DNA of 64,000 nucleotides from Dermanyssus gallinae (lineage: Eukaryota > Arthropoda > Arachnida > Mesostigmata > Dermanyssidae), in contig QVRM01002189.1 of the NCBI GenBank assembly GCA_003439945.1, positions 1,673,501 to 1,737,500 of the forward strand, in the 5' to 3' direction. Shown here in pieces: positions 10,065 to 22,129 of the stretch. The notes below the pieces were generated by a model. It did no database searches, was not told where the DNA came from, and saw nothing but the letters and a program-made list of their open reading frames with translations. Positions within the stretch are counted from its first letter, which is position 1. Each line of letters starts with the position of its first letter. The position numbers and the translations under genes are program-made.

Positions 10065-12424
10065 AGAAGAGCATAGTAAACCAAAAGAGTTTGTGAAAGG
10101 GATAATAAAATGCTTTCAGTGTAATTAACAAAGTCAACTATGGAGCAACGACAGTAATTTTCAAAACTGCCTGATTGATCTAATGCCGACTCATAGTCGT
10201 TTGGCATACTATTTAAAGTGCAAGGTCTGTTAGAATCACGATGTAAATCATAATTTACGGCGTTATACATGCCCTTCGCTAGAGGATAGTATATATAGAC
10301 GTCGTGTTCGAACATCTATACATATACGGATAGTGCCCGTGTTGTATGCAAAGGTTGCTCCTAGCAAATATGTATATATCCATTTTTACGAGTAAACAGA
10401 GGTTTACACAGAACGTTTCCCTGGCGGGGGGAGAGTTAATTCAGTCCACGAACCCTTTGGCTCATATGAAAACGGGTTGTAGTTCTCTCCGTTAGCTGCA
10501 ATTGCAACATTTCGAGAGGCTCGCAATGCTCTAAACATGTCAGCTGCGTATCAAAAACACATAGACAGGTTTATAACCTAAGCATTGGTCTGGAACTTAT
10601 TCGTGGGCCAGATGCTAAACAAAAGTACTCTTCGTGTGTGCTGAGCTTTATATATAAATATGTATATATATATATATATATATAGATCTGTTCATTTATA
10701 TACCTAGCAATGTAATATACATAGATGTATGCACATACGTACGTTCTCTGCCACTCAGGCAGCGGGATGCTGCGTGACGGCTGGCGGCCATTTGCGGCCT
10801 CTCGAGGTCGAGTGCATGAAATGCATTAGGTCACGCAGAGAGCGTTTAGCGTTGTGCAGCCGGGCCGAGCCGAGCCGGTCAGTCAGCCAACCGAATCGCT
10901 TGTCGTCAACGACGTCATCATCGTCGCTGTCGTCTTCATCATCGCTGCTGCGAGACTGCCGCCGTCGAAAGATGCGAATAACGATGCTGCTGCGACCACC
11001 ACCCACTAGCGGATGACAGCGGTTATGGGGCGGTGGAGAAGCTCTCCGATCGTCGCCGGCGGCTGTCCGAACGGAAATCAGGCCAATCGATTGGACAGAC
11101 GGACGGGCGAAACGACGGGTGTCCTAATAGGGTTCGGATGAGCTGGCCTGGCGGGCCCGGGGGCTGGACGGGCTGGACAGGGCCAGGGCCGTCGGAAGGA
11201 CGCCATCACACCGCGTGAGTCGACAATTGACAACCAACCAATCAATGCCAATGGATGAATGAATGAATGGATGAAACCCCAGATCCTTGGCTCCTGTTGT
11301 CCTGCGACGTTAACCGTTAATACCACTCGCTCCTCCTATTCTCTCCACCCCTACCCCCCCCCCCCCCCCCCCGCGTCCCCGCACACACTGTTATCATCCG
11401 TGCTACTCGTTTCGGTACTCAAACAAAAGAGGATTCTATGGATCGATCCCAATATTTTCAGTAGCAGTAACAACAGTGGCGCCGTGCGGAAGCCGGACTG
11501 GGAGCCGCCTACAAGAAGTGCCCTTTTGTCCATCGATTGGAGCAGCATTAAGTCAGAAAGCGCACCATTACCTTTTACTGCAGCGGGCCAATACGATGGC
11601 CGTTCAGATCATTCAGTGTGGAGGCGACGTGCTTTAGCGATATTTTGCGGTTAACACAGTTGCTTCGTACGACGACGACAACGACGACACTCTGGACGAC
11701 TATGTTCTAAGCGACGTATTGATCGGCGTACGCGCATATACAATTATATAGTACGTGGTGTTATCGTTTCTTTGGTGCGTCCGTTTGTACGAATTTACAT
11801 AGAACTTTTGTACAAGAGTATCGACAAGGCGTAATTCGATTGGCAACGCCAAGTTTGATCTCTTTCTAAATTGAGTCCACGAGTCTGTATAGTTCGGTTG
11901 CGAGTTACCGACGCACAATTTCCTCGTCTTTTAACTAACGCTTCGAAAAAGTTTTTTTGTTATTGGCCACGTGTTCTCTTCGGTCGGCCTGTTGCACAAT
12001 TAAACGGCCTTACACATGCATACATATGTGCAGAGACGTACATATGCAGCATTTACCTGTGTACCTCGCTGTGGTATAGGAATTGTACGAGCGTTACGCA
12101 AGCGCTCACAATAAATGTGGCATTTTCGCTGCAAGTAACATCAGTAAAGCTCACACGTTCACAGTCTGCACGGAATGAACAGTATTCGCAGTCCTTGAAA
12201 ACACAATTGCACGCGGCAACAAATTTTCAGACTAAACGCATTGAGCTTGGTAGGAAGCAACGTAACTGGGTTATTCCTAATCAGCCGCTATCAAGTTTAT
12301 AAGACGCACGGGCACTGTTCGCCGCGTTGGCTTGGTCGCACCTCTAACCATCCCTATCTTACACTCGAGGTAAATGAATATATATATATACAACAACGGA
12401 ATTACTTTTATATATCGTATACTC

Positions 12425-12466
<42 letters not shown>

Positions 12467-13700
12467 GATCGGAACAACAGAATTACTTTTATATATCGTA
12501 TACTCAAATATATATATATATATATATAAACCGATTTTAAATATCTAAACGTATATACAACTCTTTCTAAGCATATTTGCTGTATGTCCATATAAGCTAT
12601 ATTTTTCGTAACAACAGAGTTTGGTCTAAGAATAATTAGACTTAGAAAACTTACCAAGTCAATATTGGCCGCATGGTTTGCTCTTAAAGCAAAGCTACCC
12701 GTAGAGCAGCTTTGCTGCACTGGAACCTTTTAAACGGCTAGTCATGGAGCTCGCTCATTTGTTCTATATTATGATACGGGGTAAGCGAAAATGCACTAAA
12801 ACGGCGAAGTATTTTGTGGGTGCCTACTCTCTGCCTCTTCGACCTTAGGCTCGGACCCATAGCCGCGTATCGAATCTCGATAATCTGCTCTTAACTATTT
12901 CACCATAGAAAGTGGAGAAACTCGGCAGGTTGAGTTCATCATTCCTGAAGCGTGTTATGGTACGTTAAAAGCCTACACACCTAATGTAAAAACAGGCTTA
13001 TTTATTTCCTTGCTTTACATTCATCTTCATACAGATAATCTGAGCCGCGTTTTTAAGCTCTTAGACGGCCCTGCTCTTCTGGAACTTGATTTGTGTTGGA
13101 CAGAGCATGACAGTGTCAATAGAGCCGGAGTTCCTTGAGACAGGCGCCATGAAAGGCGGTACCATCCGCTCTCTGATGCCCCGATATGCCGTGCATGGAT
13201 GTGATCAAATCGTATGTTCAGCAAACGGCTGCCATTCCCCTGATGCGTGTTATATATGTTATCGTTGTGGGACCTTCTGCCCTTTGTACCGTATCATATC
13301 CAGCCGCTTTGTTAACTTTAGTGTTTACTACGGTAAAACTTATTGTCAATGTCAACAGGGAACCCGTTACAAAAAAATCCATTTCATCAAACCAAGTCTT
13401 GCTAAAAATGCTAAAAATGGCCAATATAACATAAAAACAACACGGTCGTTAGATATGAATTCCATTGTCACCCGGAAGAACGCATTTTTTCTATTATTAG
13501 TTTGAAGAAAGATTTGTTTGCGTTCGAGTTAATTTGCATTCGTTTTTTTTTTCAACCAATATATTTGTGATAGAAGAAGGTTATGAACGCTTTACTAAAA
13601 ACGTATCAACGTGTATTATCGACACACCTCCTAACTGCTATTTTAGTGGTAGATATCATTTACACACATGTATCAATAGTAAGAGCAACTTATTTTGACG
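10065..13700. other. Unassigned stretch with a GC-richer island at about 10729-11680
   Basis: No gene recognised. 10729-11680 is clearly GC-richer than its flanks and carries GTC/ATC triplets, a run of 19 C at 11354-11372 and repeated TGGACGGGC-like motifs. Open frames in it have no family resemblance. The remainder is ordinary AT-rich sequence with TA tracts near 10661-10684 and 12428-12528. The island could be a promoter, an untranslated exon or simply a repeat-rich patch. Confidence 0.5.
12391..12508. repeat. 35-bp direct duplication around a (TA)n tract
   Basis: The segment at 12391-12426 (AATTACTTTTATATATCGTA within it) is repeated at 12473-12508 with very few changes. A long TA run lies between the copies and another follows the second, so the unit plus its TA tail looks tandemly duplicated with a period of about 82 bp. 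Confidence 0.85.
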
Positions 13701-15422
13701 TTATAGTGTCTAAGTACTAGGACAGCCGATACAAGAGCATTTTTCTGCTGTAGGGTGACGAAAACAAAATATTTTAGAGGTTTCAAAACATATGTAAAGC
13801 AGAGGTTTCAAAACACATGTAGAGAAATGAAGAGCAGTTGCAACCTGACAACACACGCAGTAAACACTTGTAGTAGACAAAAGACAGCAAGAGCAATACC
13901 AACAACAACAACAACAACAACACTTCATCTCTCCCAAAACTATTTTTCCTCCCAAGAGAGCCAATACACCTGGAAAAGTAGGCAAGGCTATACGAATAGT
14001 TAAACTTGCAGTGCCATGAACGACCGCAAAGAAAGGTAAGCTTGGATGTGAATCAACGAACCGAAAAGACCATCCCTGCATCCAAACCAGTTGTCGTTTA
14101 CGCAAGCACTGCTCGCGCCAGGGGAATCGCCGGTTGTTGGTGAATTTCCAGCCAAGCAATCTAGAAGTAATGAATCTGAAGTCAAGCATTTTACATATGG
14201 TGGTAGTAGTAATAGTAGTTGTTGTTGTCGTCGTTGTTGTTGTTGTTGTTGTTGTTGTCGTTGTTGTTGTTGGTGTTGTTGCTGTTGGTGCTGTTGCTGA
14301 TGTTGTTGGAGTTGTTGTTGGTGTTGTTGCTGATGTTGTTATCGGTGTTGTTGCTGATGTTGTTATCGGTGTTGTCTGACTCCGACATTTTGTAGCCGTT
14401 GCTCTTCTCGCTCGAGCTGGCGTGTCTTGCCACTTTTCTTCTCTACTGGGTTCTCTGCTGGCGCAGCAGCAGCAGCCAGCCGCAACGGCTATTTTCCTGT
14501 TTGCAAACTGCGTATTTTATTCATTGTAAATGAACGTACGCTTGCGTTGTGTCGGTCGTCTGACCGTCGCCACCGCTGCTGCTGCAGCTGATGCTGCTTC
14601 TGCTGCGGTAGTCCGTACCGCTCTGCTACAGCCACTGGGCGGGCTACTGCTATTCACCAGTCCAGTAAGGAAAACTAGACAAACTTTCATTTCCATGGCT
14701 GGTTAGGCAAGCGAGCATCCCCACTACATCTACACCCCCCCCCCCCCCGCCCTTCCCACTAACACCAGAGACACTCAGCAGCTGCAGCAATAGCAGCAGC
14801 AGCAGCAGCAGATAAGCCCCCAGCAACCATTATCAAGGCGGCGCAGTTGCACGCATTTGTCACCCCACGCGCTGACGTCGGCCGCGCGTGGCATAGTAGC
14901 CTCGAGTAGAGAAGCAAAGTATGATGCCGAGGTTCTCCTTCATCGTTGGTGGAGAGGCGAACCGAACGAAGAACATGGTGGGCAGCCAGACCATGGACGA
15001 CGATAACAACAACAACGACGATGATGCTAATGATGATGATGATGATGATCACCACCACCTTGTTGAGCGCAGCCAACGTCATCGCCTTGAGCTGCCATTT
15101 TCCTAGAAGATTGACCTGCACTTTTTCAACGCTCCGACAAGCGCACGTTTAGACGCTCGTAGTGGGCTCGAGAGATGTCTGTGGGACAATAGCGTTTAAA
15201 TGCACATCCATCGTTATCACGTACACTCGTGACTGTAGTTATATGGGCTTTCTATAGCATATAGGGTTGTATGTGGCAGCAAGACAAGGACAGCCACGAC
15301 CAACAGCCAGCAAGGCCAAGGGTCGAACTTGCGATTGTCGGTCTGCTTATCATGGCTGCCATGGCAACGTCCCGTTTCGAACGGTGCCTTAGTCGTCTAA
15401 GTCACCGCCGCCACACACTTTT

Positions 15423-15457
<35 letters not shown>

Positions 15458-17589
15458 TCCTGTATATCAGTGTTTCTCATCATCTCTGTCTCAATTTTTC
15501 TTCCTTGCTCGATATTGCTCGCCCTTTGTTGGTCTTGCACATACAGACGCACACACCCGCACACGCACCACAAAGATGTTTGTTCCTCTCCACTTGGTCT
15601 GGTCATTTGGTTTGCTCTGTTTTTCCACCCAAGCCACTTGGTTGGCGCATTGTTCTGCCTGCCTATCTGGTGTGTGTGTGTGTATATGCTGGCTTTTGTC
15701 TAGGCAACGTGATTTACCTTCTGTCCGTGTTGCGGCGATGGTCTGTCTGTCTGCGATGCTTTGCGTTGATGGTGTTTATGTCTCTTAGTCCGTCCATCTC
15801 TCGCTCTGCTCTTCCGTCTCTTGACACAAAGGTATCACGCCTGAGCCTAGCAGCCAGCCGGTGGGGTGGGGTGGTCGTGGGGTGCGCGCGGGGGGGTGAT
15901 GATGACGACGACAACGACGACAAGCGCTGGCGCGCCGCCAACGGTCAGTGCTGCTGTCAGTTTGTAAATGGGTAGATAGTGGTGGGTGGATGTCTAGATA
16001 GATATGGCTGGTTGACTGATAGCAGTGTGGGCGGGCTGGCTATCTGGCTGGCTGGCTCTGTCACTCGTCAACACTGCCGTTGAAGGGGGTTTGGGGGTTG
16101 TTCGTGATGAGGTTAGGTTCGGCAGCAAACGAACGAGGCTTTCTTCATCACCGTCGTCCTCGTTGACGCCGTCCTCCTCCTTACCCCCACTGCCGCGGCC
16201 CCACGGCCGTTGTGTGCGTGAAGGGCCACGAACCGCACGCCAATAACTCTTGGCCCATCGGCCCTGCTGTCGTCGACGGCCGTCATCGTTCTCCCTCTAT
16301 CGCCAAAAGAGTTGCATATGATACGATCGGTAGGCGACGCAACTGCTGGTCGACACCAGCCTGCATGCAAGTCTGCATGCAGACTCATCGCCTGTCCGCT
16401 TGCATTTGCCCTGCTCGCTGCACCGCACAGTACACGGCGTGATGACGGCGTGCGGTCTCGCCTGTTCATTGAATAGCGCGCGGAGCTTGAACAGCTAAAG
16501 CAGAACGAGAAAGATATCGAGATAATAGAGATGGGGTAATGTAGTGATAGTTTGTGGACGAGCGGCGGGGGGGGGGGGGGGGGATCGTGAGGGGAGACAA
16601 GATGACGGAGAAAAAGCGTCGTTTGGGAAGTCTGACAACGAAGACAGAATCTCGTGGGCCGGCGGGATCGTGGTCCGGTCTCAATAGCGGCTCAATAGAA
16701 CATGTCGTAATGGGGGCCCACTGGATCGTTGACAACTCGTAAGCGTACGCTCTCTCTCTCTCTCTCTCTCTCTTCGCCTCCTGTTTAGTGTACATTGCAG
16801 ACTTAGTGAGTTGAATGACTGAACTGAAGAGAGGGAAACGTTTCCGACAAACTAGCCTACATGATCAGCACAACGATATCAACAACGGTAAAAATGGTAT
16901 TAAAGCCTTGACAATTAAATTTAAGACTAGCCATTCATCATTTCCGTTTGCGGTTTTTAAGGTCAGCTGAAGGGAACGTCGGAGTGGGTTGTCTCAGCTG
17001 GGCATAACTGACAGGTTTCGAGCTAGTGCCAAAACAATTCTGAGCCTGAGAGGGGAAAACGGCCCCGAAGTCTCTCATCTCAATCAAAGGAACGATGACT
17101 GAGAAAGTGAGGCGCATATACCACTCAGCTGTATCGCATAAAGGGTTAGTTTTAGTACTACTATAAACGTATCTTTGTTTGAATAACCGGTCGCAACTCT
17201 GAGATACAAACGTGTGCGCCGTGGATCTAAAACGCTTCACATAAATTAAAAACAAAATTATTTGTGCGGTACTGTTCGGGAGAAAGAGGCAGTGTCAAAC
17301 CGTCGGCATGAGGAATGCGCTGACGAAAGTTGTTCTAACATGAAGGTTCTCACCGGACACGTTTTTTTCCAGTCACAGGTGCTCAGAATTGGAGAAGTCA
17401 CATACAATCCTGTGATGCTCGGCGTGGACCCCTGAGCGTGCGGGTCTACCTAAGGATAACGACGGCACAATTGGAACGCTCAAACAGATTGATTTTTCTC
17501 GAAAAACAACTATGACCAAGAAGCTAGTAGCTTGATGATCAGATGCAATAGGACCAGAGAAGTGATAATCGAGGCCTTAAATGGTAATG
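13701..17589. other. Unassigned stretch with triplet-rich, GC-richer islands
   Basis: No gene recognised. It includes a (CAA)n tract near 13899-13922, the TTG tract at 14201-14375, CAG tracts around 14465-14480 and 14785-14812, a GAT/GAC tract near 15000-15050, a TA tract at 15430-15457, a run of 17 G at 16567-16583 and a CT tract near 16749-16773. Frames of 100-230 codons occur but pass through these repeats and show no domain. The density of CAG/CAA and GC-rich sequence between 14.4 and 16.5 kb is unusual for the window. Confidence 0.5.
14201..14375. repeat. TTG triplet tract with 24-bp higher-order repeat
   Basis: A GTT/TTG array with GTC, GCT and GGT interruptions. Near the 3' end the unit GCTGATGTTGTTATCGGTGT recurs twice with a 24-bp period. 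On the complementary strand it reads as AAC/CAA. Confidence 0.9.
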
Positions 17590-17797
17590 CACCATCTCTT
17601 TTTATTGATACATCTGTGCTCTCCGTTTTTTGTCCAATCATGATTATAAACCACTCCCGTATTCACCTTGTCGAAATTGAAGACTATGAAAACATGAAAA
17701 CCGATCTAAGAGTGATTAATCCAAGCCTTGAACCCACGACTTCCTGAATGCAAGGCAATGGTTTGCTGCCGAGCCACGCTGCTCGGCTTGCTCGGTC
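17590..17797 (-). mobile_element. tRNA-derived SINE, family A, copy 2
   Basis: On the minus strand this starts GACCGAGCAAG at 17797, as the copy at 32349 does. It contains CATTGCCTTGCATTCAGGAA and a B-box-like GTGGGTTCAAGG, then a non-tRNA body that matches 40980-41086 (AGGAGTGG-like block, TGGACAAAAAACGGAGAGCA, then AGATGTATCAATAAAAAG). The A-box region is disrupted by extra sequence and no poly-A tail is left. It abuts a LINE endonuclease fragment on the same strand. Confidence 0.72.
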
Positions 17798-17839
17798 TCG
17801 GTTCAAATAACTATTAAAGAAACAACAAGTCACAAAGAG

Positions 17840-17975
17840 GGATTATTAAGTATCAGAATCCGACGGACCAGCAGTTGACCAGTCAACGTAGGGCAGATTG
17901 TACTCACCGACAGGTATCACCGGGTAGTCAGTGGTGCAGCAATAGTCAGTTGCATTGCACACATCGCAAACACGG
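17840..17975 (-). pseudogene. APE-type LINE endonuclease fragment
   Basis: Within the minus-strand frame 17846-18070 the segment PVIPVGEYNLPYVDWSTAGP matches the endonuclease motif of jockey/CR1-type LINEs (consensus I-x-GDFNLP-x-x-DW), with Asp-Phe changed to Glu-Tyr. The rest of the frame is not recognisable. The fragment is short and truncated on both sides, with the SINE next to it. Confidence 0.55.
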
Positions 17976-19740
17976 TCAGTACGAGAGCAGCAGAGCTTTC
18001 CTATTTCGAATTTCTTACACAGCAGCAAACGAAACGATGCTTGATTTATTTTTCCAGAATTTCTTGGCACAAAAGTTTGGTTTGCTTGTGTACGTGTTTT
18101 ATGTACGATCTAACAGTTTAAGAAACAGTGCTCCAGAGCTCCGCGGGCTGTGTCCTGTACAGAACATGCAATTGGGTCGCTTTCTTGGCGGATAACCAGA
18201 TAGGCGTACGAGAACTAAAATCGTTGTATGCTATTTAACGGTTAACGTGGTGCTTCTTGCTTGGCTTCAGTAAACGTATGCTTCTTACGTAGCAGGAAAG
18301 CGCTTATAACAATCCAGTATACACACCTTGATGTGATAACAACGCAAAAACGTTGTTTTATGCAGGTATAGAAGTTGCCGCTCGTTATGTTAGGCGCCAG
18401 CCATTATCGGTGCGGTGAAGAAGTTTGCCTTTCATGCCAATCTAAAAATCAGACGTGTCCCTATCATATGCATACACCGAGCGGTGCCATTGCGTAAAAT
18501 GTCCAAGGTGCCCAAAGCAACATCCAGTCGACTAGACGCCATCCTGTTACACAAATTACTAACGCCATAATCAGTCGTTTCATATATATTCTCTACAAGA
18601 TGAATGTACTGTGGGGTTACCTAAATAAACGTCTATGAGTGTATATCGTACGCCTACGATGAAATGCGGCGTGTTCTCGGAGCATTCTCGGAGTCTACCT
18701 TCAACGTAGTCTGCCAATAGTGCGTCATGCGATAGACAAACCTATGATTGACTTCTGTTTGCGTCGCCAAAGTAGCTTATCCATAATGATGACGTGTTTC
18801 AGCTCTCTCGCGCTCTCTCTCTTTCTTGCTCTCTCTCTCGCTCTCTTTCTCTCGTACACTAAAGAGAGAAATAGAGTAGCGCTGTACACTACAGTTGTTA
18901 CTATGACGACTATGGTGTTGACTGTGCGACAGACAGACTGGTTGTGCCAGATAGACCTGTCTGCGGGGCTGCGACAAGGGCTGCCTGCGTATAGCTGCCG
19001 CTGTAATCAATGATCGCAGCCAAACGTATCGTACTGTCGGAACGGATGAAATGAAGTCAGGCCCGCCTGGCAGCCCGGCAGGCCGCCCGCTGCTTTTGGC
19101 CGGCTGAACGAGCAGGAACTACCCAGTCCTGGCAGAAATGTGGTGGCAGGTAACGTGCGTGGACAGATGACGAGGCCGCCCCGCTAGTCTAACCCACCCC
19201 GACAACCAATCAGGTAGCCGTTGTTGCTTGCCGTCGGCTTGCCTCGATATGCCGCATATGTCGTCGACAACGACCAACATGCCACCGAGATTGACCACGG
19301 GTCGAACCCGCCACCGCGGCCATTGCCGCCGCCGCCCCCGGCAAGAGACGACGAACTTTCGCTGCCATCGCTGGCAGCGCTTCAGCAACTTGCGGCGTCG
19401 GCAGGAGAAGCAGCAGTTTCGCTTCATTAACCCCATTTACGAGATGGTCGGTCAGCCGGACATGAAGCGGGCGGATGGACAGACTAGACACAACAAATCA
19501 ACACCAGGACGACGACGACAACGACAACTATTAGAAGGGGGAGCGGGGCGGGGAGGCGGAGTGATGCACTAAGGTATAGGTAGGAAGGGGAAAAGGGCGT
19601 TGTGGTGGCGCTGGTGAGTGTTGTGCGAGCTGAGTGCAGAAAGGAGGAAGTTGATGAGCGGGCTGCATGGTAATACTACTCGACGTCGTTATTATTATTA
19701 TTATTATCTTGCCTTCAGCTATTGTGCACTAGTCAGCCCG
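17976..19740. other. Unassigned stretch with a GC-richer part at 18950-19600
   Basis: No gene recognised. There is a CT-rich tract near 18805-18855. 18950-19600 is GC-richer, with CCGCC/GCAGC triplets and frames open on both strands but with no domain. An ATT tract lies at about 19688-19707, just before the long TA tract at the R2-like element. Confidence 0.45.
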
Positions 19741-19751
19741 GACGTTATCTC

Positions 19752-19756
<5 letters not shown>

Positions 19757-19831
<75 letters not shown>
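19757..19831. repeat. Long (TA)n tract at the 5' boundary of the R2-like element
   Basis: About 75 bp of TA. Recognisable R2-like coding sequence begins within a few bases of its right end, so the tract marks the 5' truncation point. Confidence 0.93.
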
Positions 19832-19833
<2 letters not shown>

Positions 19834-19834
19834 G

Positions 19835-20263
19835 AGAATCTTGCGGCTCCGGATGGCATTCTTAACGATGCCAAGTCTGCAGGGCCTGAGCTCAGACTCG
19901 CCTCAATCGACCTCCGTAGGGCGTTCGACATGGTAAGTCATGACTCCGTCCTGTGGTCACTTCGAACTCGCGGATACCCGGAGGTATTAATTTATTATAT
20001 CGAACGCTTGTACCTCTCATCTAAAACTCTCATAGAATTTGGACAAAAGTGTCGCACATTTCGGCCAACTAGGGGTGTTAGGCAGGGATATCCTCTGTCC
20101 CCCTTTCATTTAACCTAGTTCTCGACGACATTCTTTCAAAATTAGACAAAACTTATATCGGGTACAAACTTACTGATGATTTCCGCCTTATGGGCTTAGC
20201 CTTTGCGGATGATCTCATCCTCCTAGCCTCCACCAAATCTACTCTCCAACGGCTCCTTAATAT
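19835..20263 (+). pseudogene. R2-like reverse transcriptase, first part
   Basis: Polymerises cDNA from the element RNA. Residues read SIDLRRAFDMVSHDSVLWSL (catalytic block A, first Asp), then RPTRGVRQGYPLSP (block B). A one-base loss in the C-run around 20100 shifts the frame; in the new frame it continues LVLDDIL and then GLAFADDLILLASTKSTLQR, containing the FADD catalytic pair. The coding sequence is cut at 20264 in the middle of LLNI by the LTR insertion and resumes in frame at 20809. Confidence 0.87.
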
Positions 20264-20804
20264 TGTGACGAAGTTTCACTTCCTCTGGCCAGTACGACGA
20301 TAAACCAGCCACCCACAACACCGTATGTGCATAACGGCGCAATTCAAATCTACTTCAACGGACCACGACCAGCGGCCACAGCGTCCAACGTTCACCGACC
20401 GACACATATCTCAACCAACCACAGCCTTTCGCGCCGAAACACCAACGACATCCGCCGTCCAAAACGATCATCGGTCGACACCTGGAGAGGGTCGACCTAT
20501 GATCGGCAATCTTAGTCAGACCTAAATTAACCTGTATTCGTATACGAAACAAACACAAACCACTGTAAATTTCGACCGGTTTGAGAGCGGGTTCTGAGAC
20601 TCTTTTGGGTGTCAGCATGCCGCGGTGTCTCGTGAGTCAATAAATAGACCGAGCAACCTAGCTAAAAACACACTCGTTGCTCGGTCATAACTAGACCATA
20701 TGCTACGCGTTGCCATTCTTCGTTCCTGAGTTCCTCGTGCTGCAGTGCCTGTCCGGCTGAGTCTACATCCCCCGAGCGCACCAGCGTAACACAACAACGT
20801 TACA
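20264..20804. mobile_element. Solo LTR inserted in the R2-like element
   Basis: A 541-bp block begins TGTGACGAAG and ends CGTTACA, giving the TGT...ACA ends common in Gypsy/Ty3- and BEL-type LTRs. The host sequence ATAT is present on both sides (20260-20263 and 20805-20808), a 4-bp target duplication. Removing the block and one ATAT copy joins the R2-like reading frame without a break. It has an AATAAA at 20639-20644 and an 11-bp perfect inverted repeat (20647-20657 with 20676-20686). No gag or pol is present, so it is a solo LTR left by recombination. Orientation is uncertain. Confidence 0.82.
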
Positions 20805-20808
20805 ATAT

Positions 20809-21575
20809 TGCGGATCCCCTTTTGAAATCCCGAGGCCTTGAAAATAATACTAATATAAGCTTTACTATCTCTCACCTATTTAATAGGAAGGAAGGTAAAG
20901 GTTTTATTAATACCGTACGATAATTTAACGTTGGAGAGCGGCAATTGCGAGAAAGGTATGAGCGATCGATGGATATATCTGGGAGTTGACTTTGACAGCA
21001 ATGGCAGGGTTGACTCCACTAATGATATATTCCTTAATTTACTCAACAGACTCACAATAGCTCCTCTTAAACCCCACCAAAGACTCATATTTTTGAAAGA
21101 TTTTCTCATTCCCCGCCCCCTATAAAACTGGTCTCCGGTCCCAGACCATCTCACGCACTTCTTAGCGACCTAGATAAAGAGATCAGAAAGGTTGTTAAGT
21201 CGAAATGGCTTAAGCTCGAAAACTCGGTGCCGAACGCCTACCTGTACACGCACACAGCACACGGCGGTCTGGACATTCCCTGCCTCCAAACATTTATTCT
21301 CAGACTCCGCCCCTCCCGTCTGACAGCACTACAACACTCCATGCACCCTGGGGTCCAATGGATGCTAACCACCGAGCACTTCAAAAAAGACCTTGCCAAA
21401 ACAAGACTTTTTTGCAAGCGCCTCGGAACCTCAATTGAGAACGCTATACTAGAGACCGATTACTGGGTTCAACAACTACACAACACGTTCGATCGGGCAC
21501 ATTTTAAAAAAGCACACGAAACGCTTTTTGTACATTACTGGATTATGGGTATGCTCTACCTATCTGGTAAAGAGT
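20809..21575 (+). pseudogene. R2-like reverse transcriptase, thumb and linker part
   Basis: It continues directly from the first part: SRGLENNTNISFTISH then GKGFINTVR, a stop, then SDRWIYLGVDFDSNGRV (the Y-L-G-V block C-terminal to the RT palm). Next come PHQRLIFLKDFLIPR and, after another frame break, NAYLYTHTAHGGLDIPCLQT, all typical of R2-clade proteins. The 21227-21577 frame is open for 116 codons and ends one stop before the zinc finger. Confidence 0.82.
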
Positions 21576-21577
21576 AG

Positions 21578-22129
21578 TTAAACTTACTAAAGCTCAGGAT
21601 CAACGCACTACCGACGCGTGCCGGATTGGCCAGGGGACGCCCAGGCTACAACAAGCGTTGTAGGCACGGGTGTCATGCGCCTGGAACGTTGGCTCATGTC
21701 GCTCAGATGTGCGATACAACACACAAACAAACTATAAAGAGACATGACGACGTCTGTGATCGCGTGGCCCGTCTTCTCCGCGAGAGGGGTAATGAAGTGG
21801 TTCGTGAGCGAGTATTCCGTCGACCGGGCGCACCGGGTCTAAAGCCCGACCTCGTAATAACAACACCTACCGAGGTCTGGGTTTTAGATGCCGGGGTTTG
21901 CGGCCCGAGCAGAGACCTGGCAAAAGCGCGGCAGGACAAGATCACCAAATATGACGTCGATTTCCTAAGAGCGGCGCTCCCCGACCCGCAAAAACCTCGC
22001 AGATTCGGATCCATCGCTATCTCTATGAGTGGTGTATGGGACTCCGAATCTGCGAGTACGCTCTTGGGGCTCGGCGCCACGAAGAGGAATCTTATTGATC
22101 TTACCGTCTTAACGTTGCAAGGAACCTGA
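21578..22129 (+). pseudogene. R2-like CCHC finger and restriction-like endonuclease
   Basis: Cuts the target site during retrotransposition. The 167-residue frame from 21626 has a CCHC finger C12-x3-C16-x7-H24-x4-C29 (CRHGCHAPGTLAHVAQMC), then the endonuclease core with R60/R65 basic residues, LKPDLV at 72-77 (P74, D75), VWVLDAGV with D88, and an ARQDKITKYDVDFLRAAL stretch with candidate catalytic lysines at 105/108. Upstream, RINALPTRAGLARGRPG is also R2-like and is continuous with it. The domain itself has no stop and ends normally at 22129. Confidence 0.9.

Noticed and set aside
15271..15975. 234-codon plus-strand frame
   Set aside because: It runs through a TA microsatellite and CT/GT-rich sequence, gives Ile-Tyr runs and no domain, and other frames there are equally open.
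19618..19840. Met start and upstream part of the frame leading into the R2-like RT
   Set aside because: The first 60 or so codons are ATT and TA microsatellite translation; only sequence after about 19832 is element-derived.
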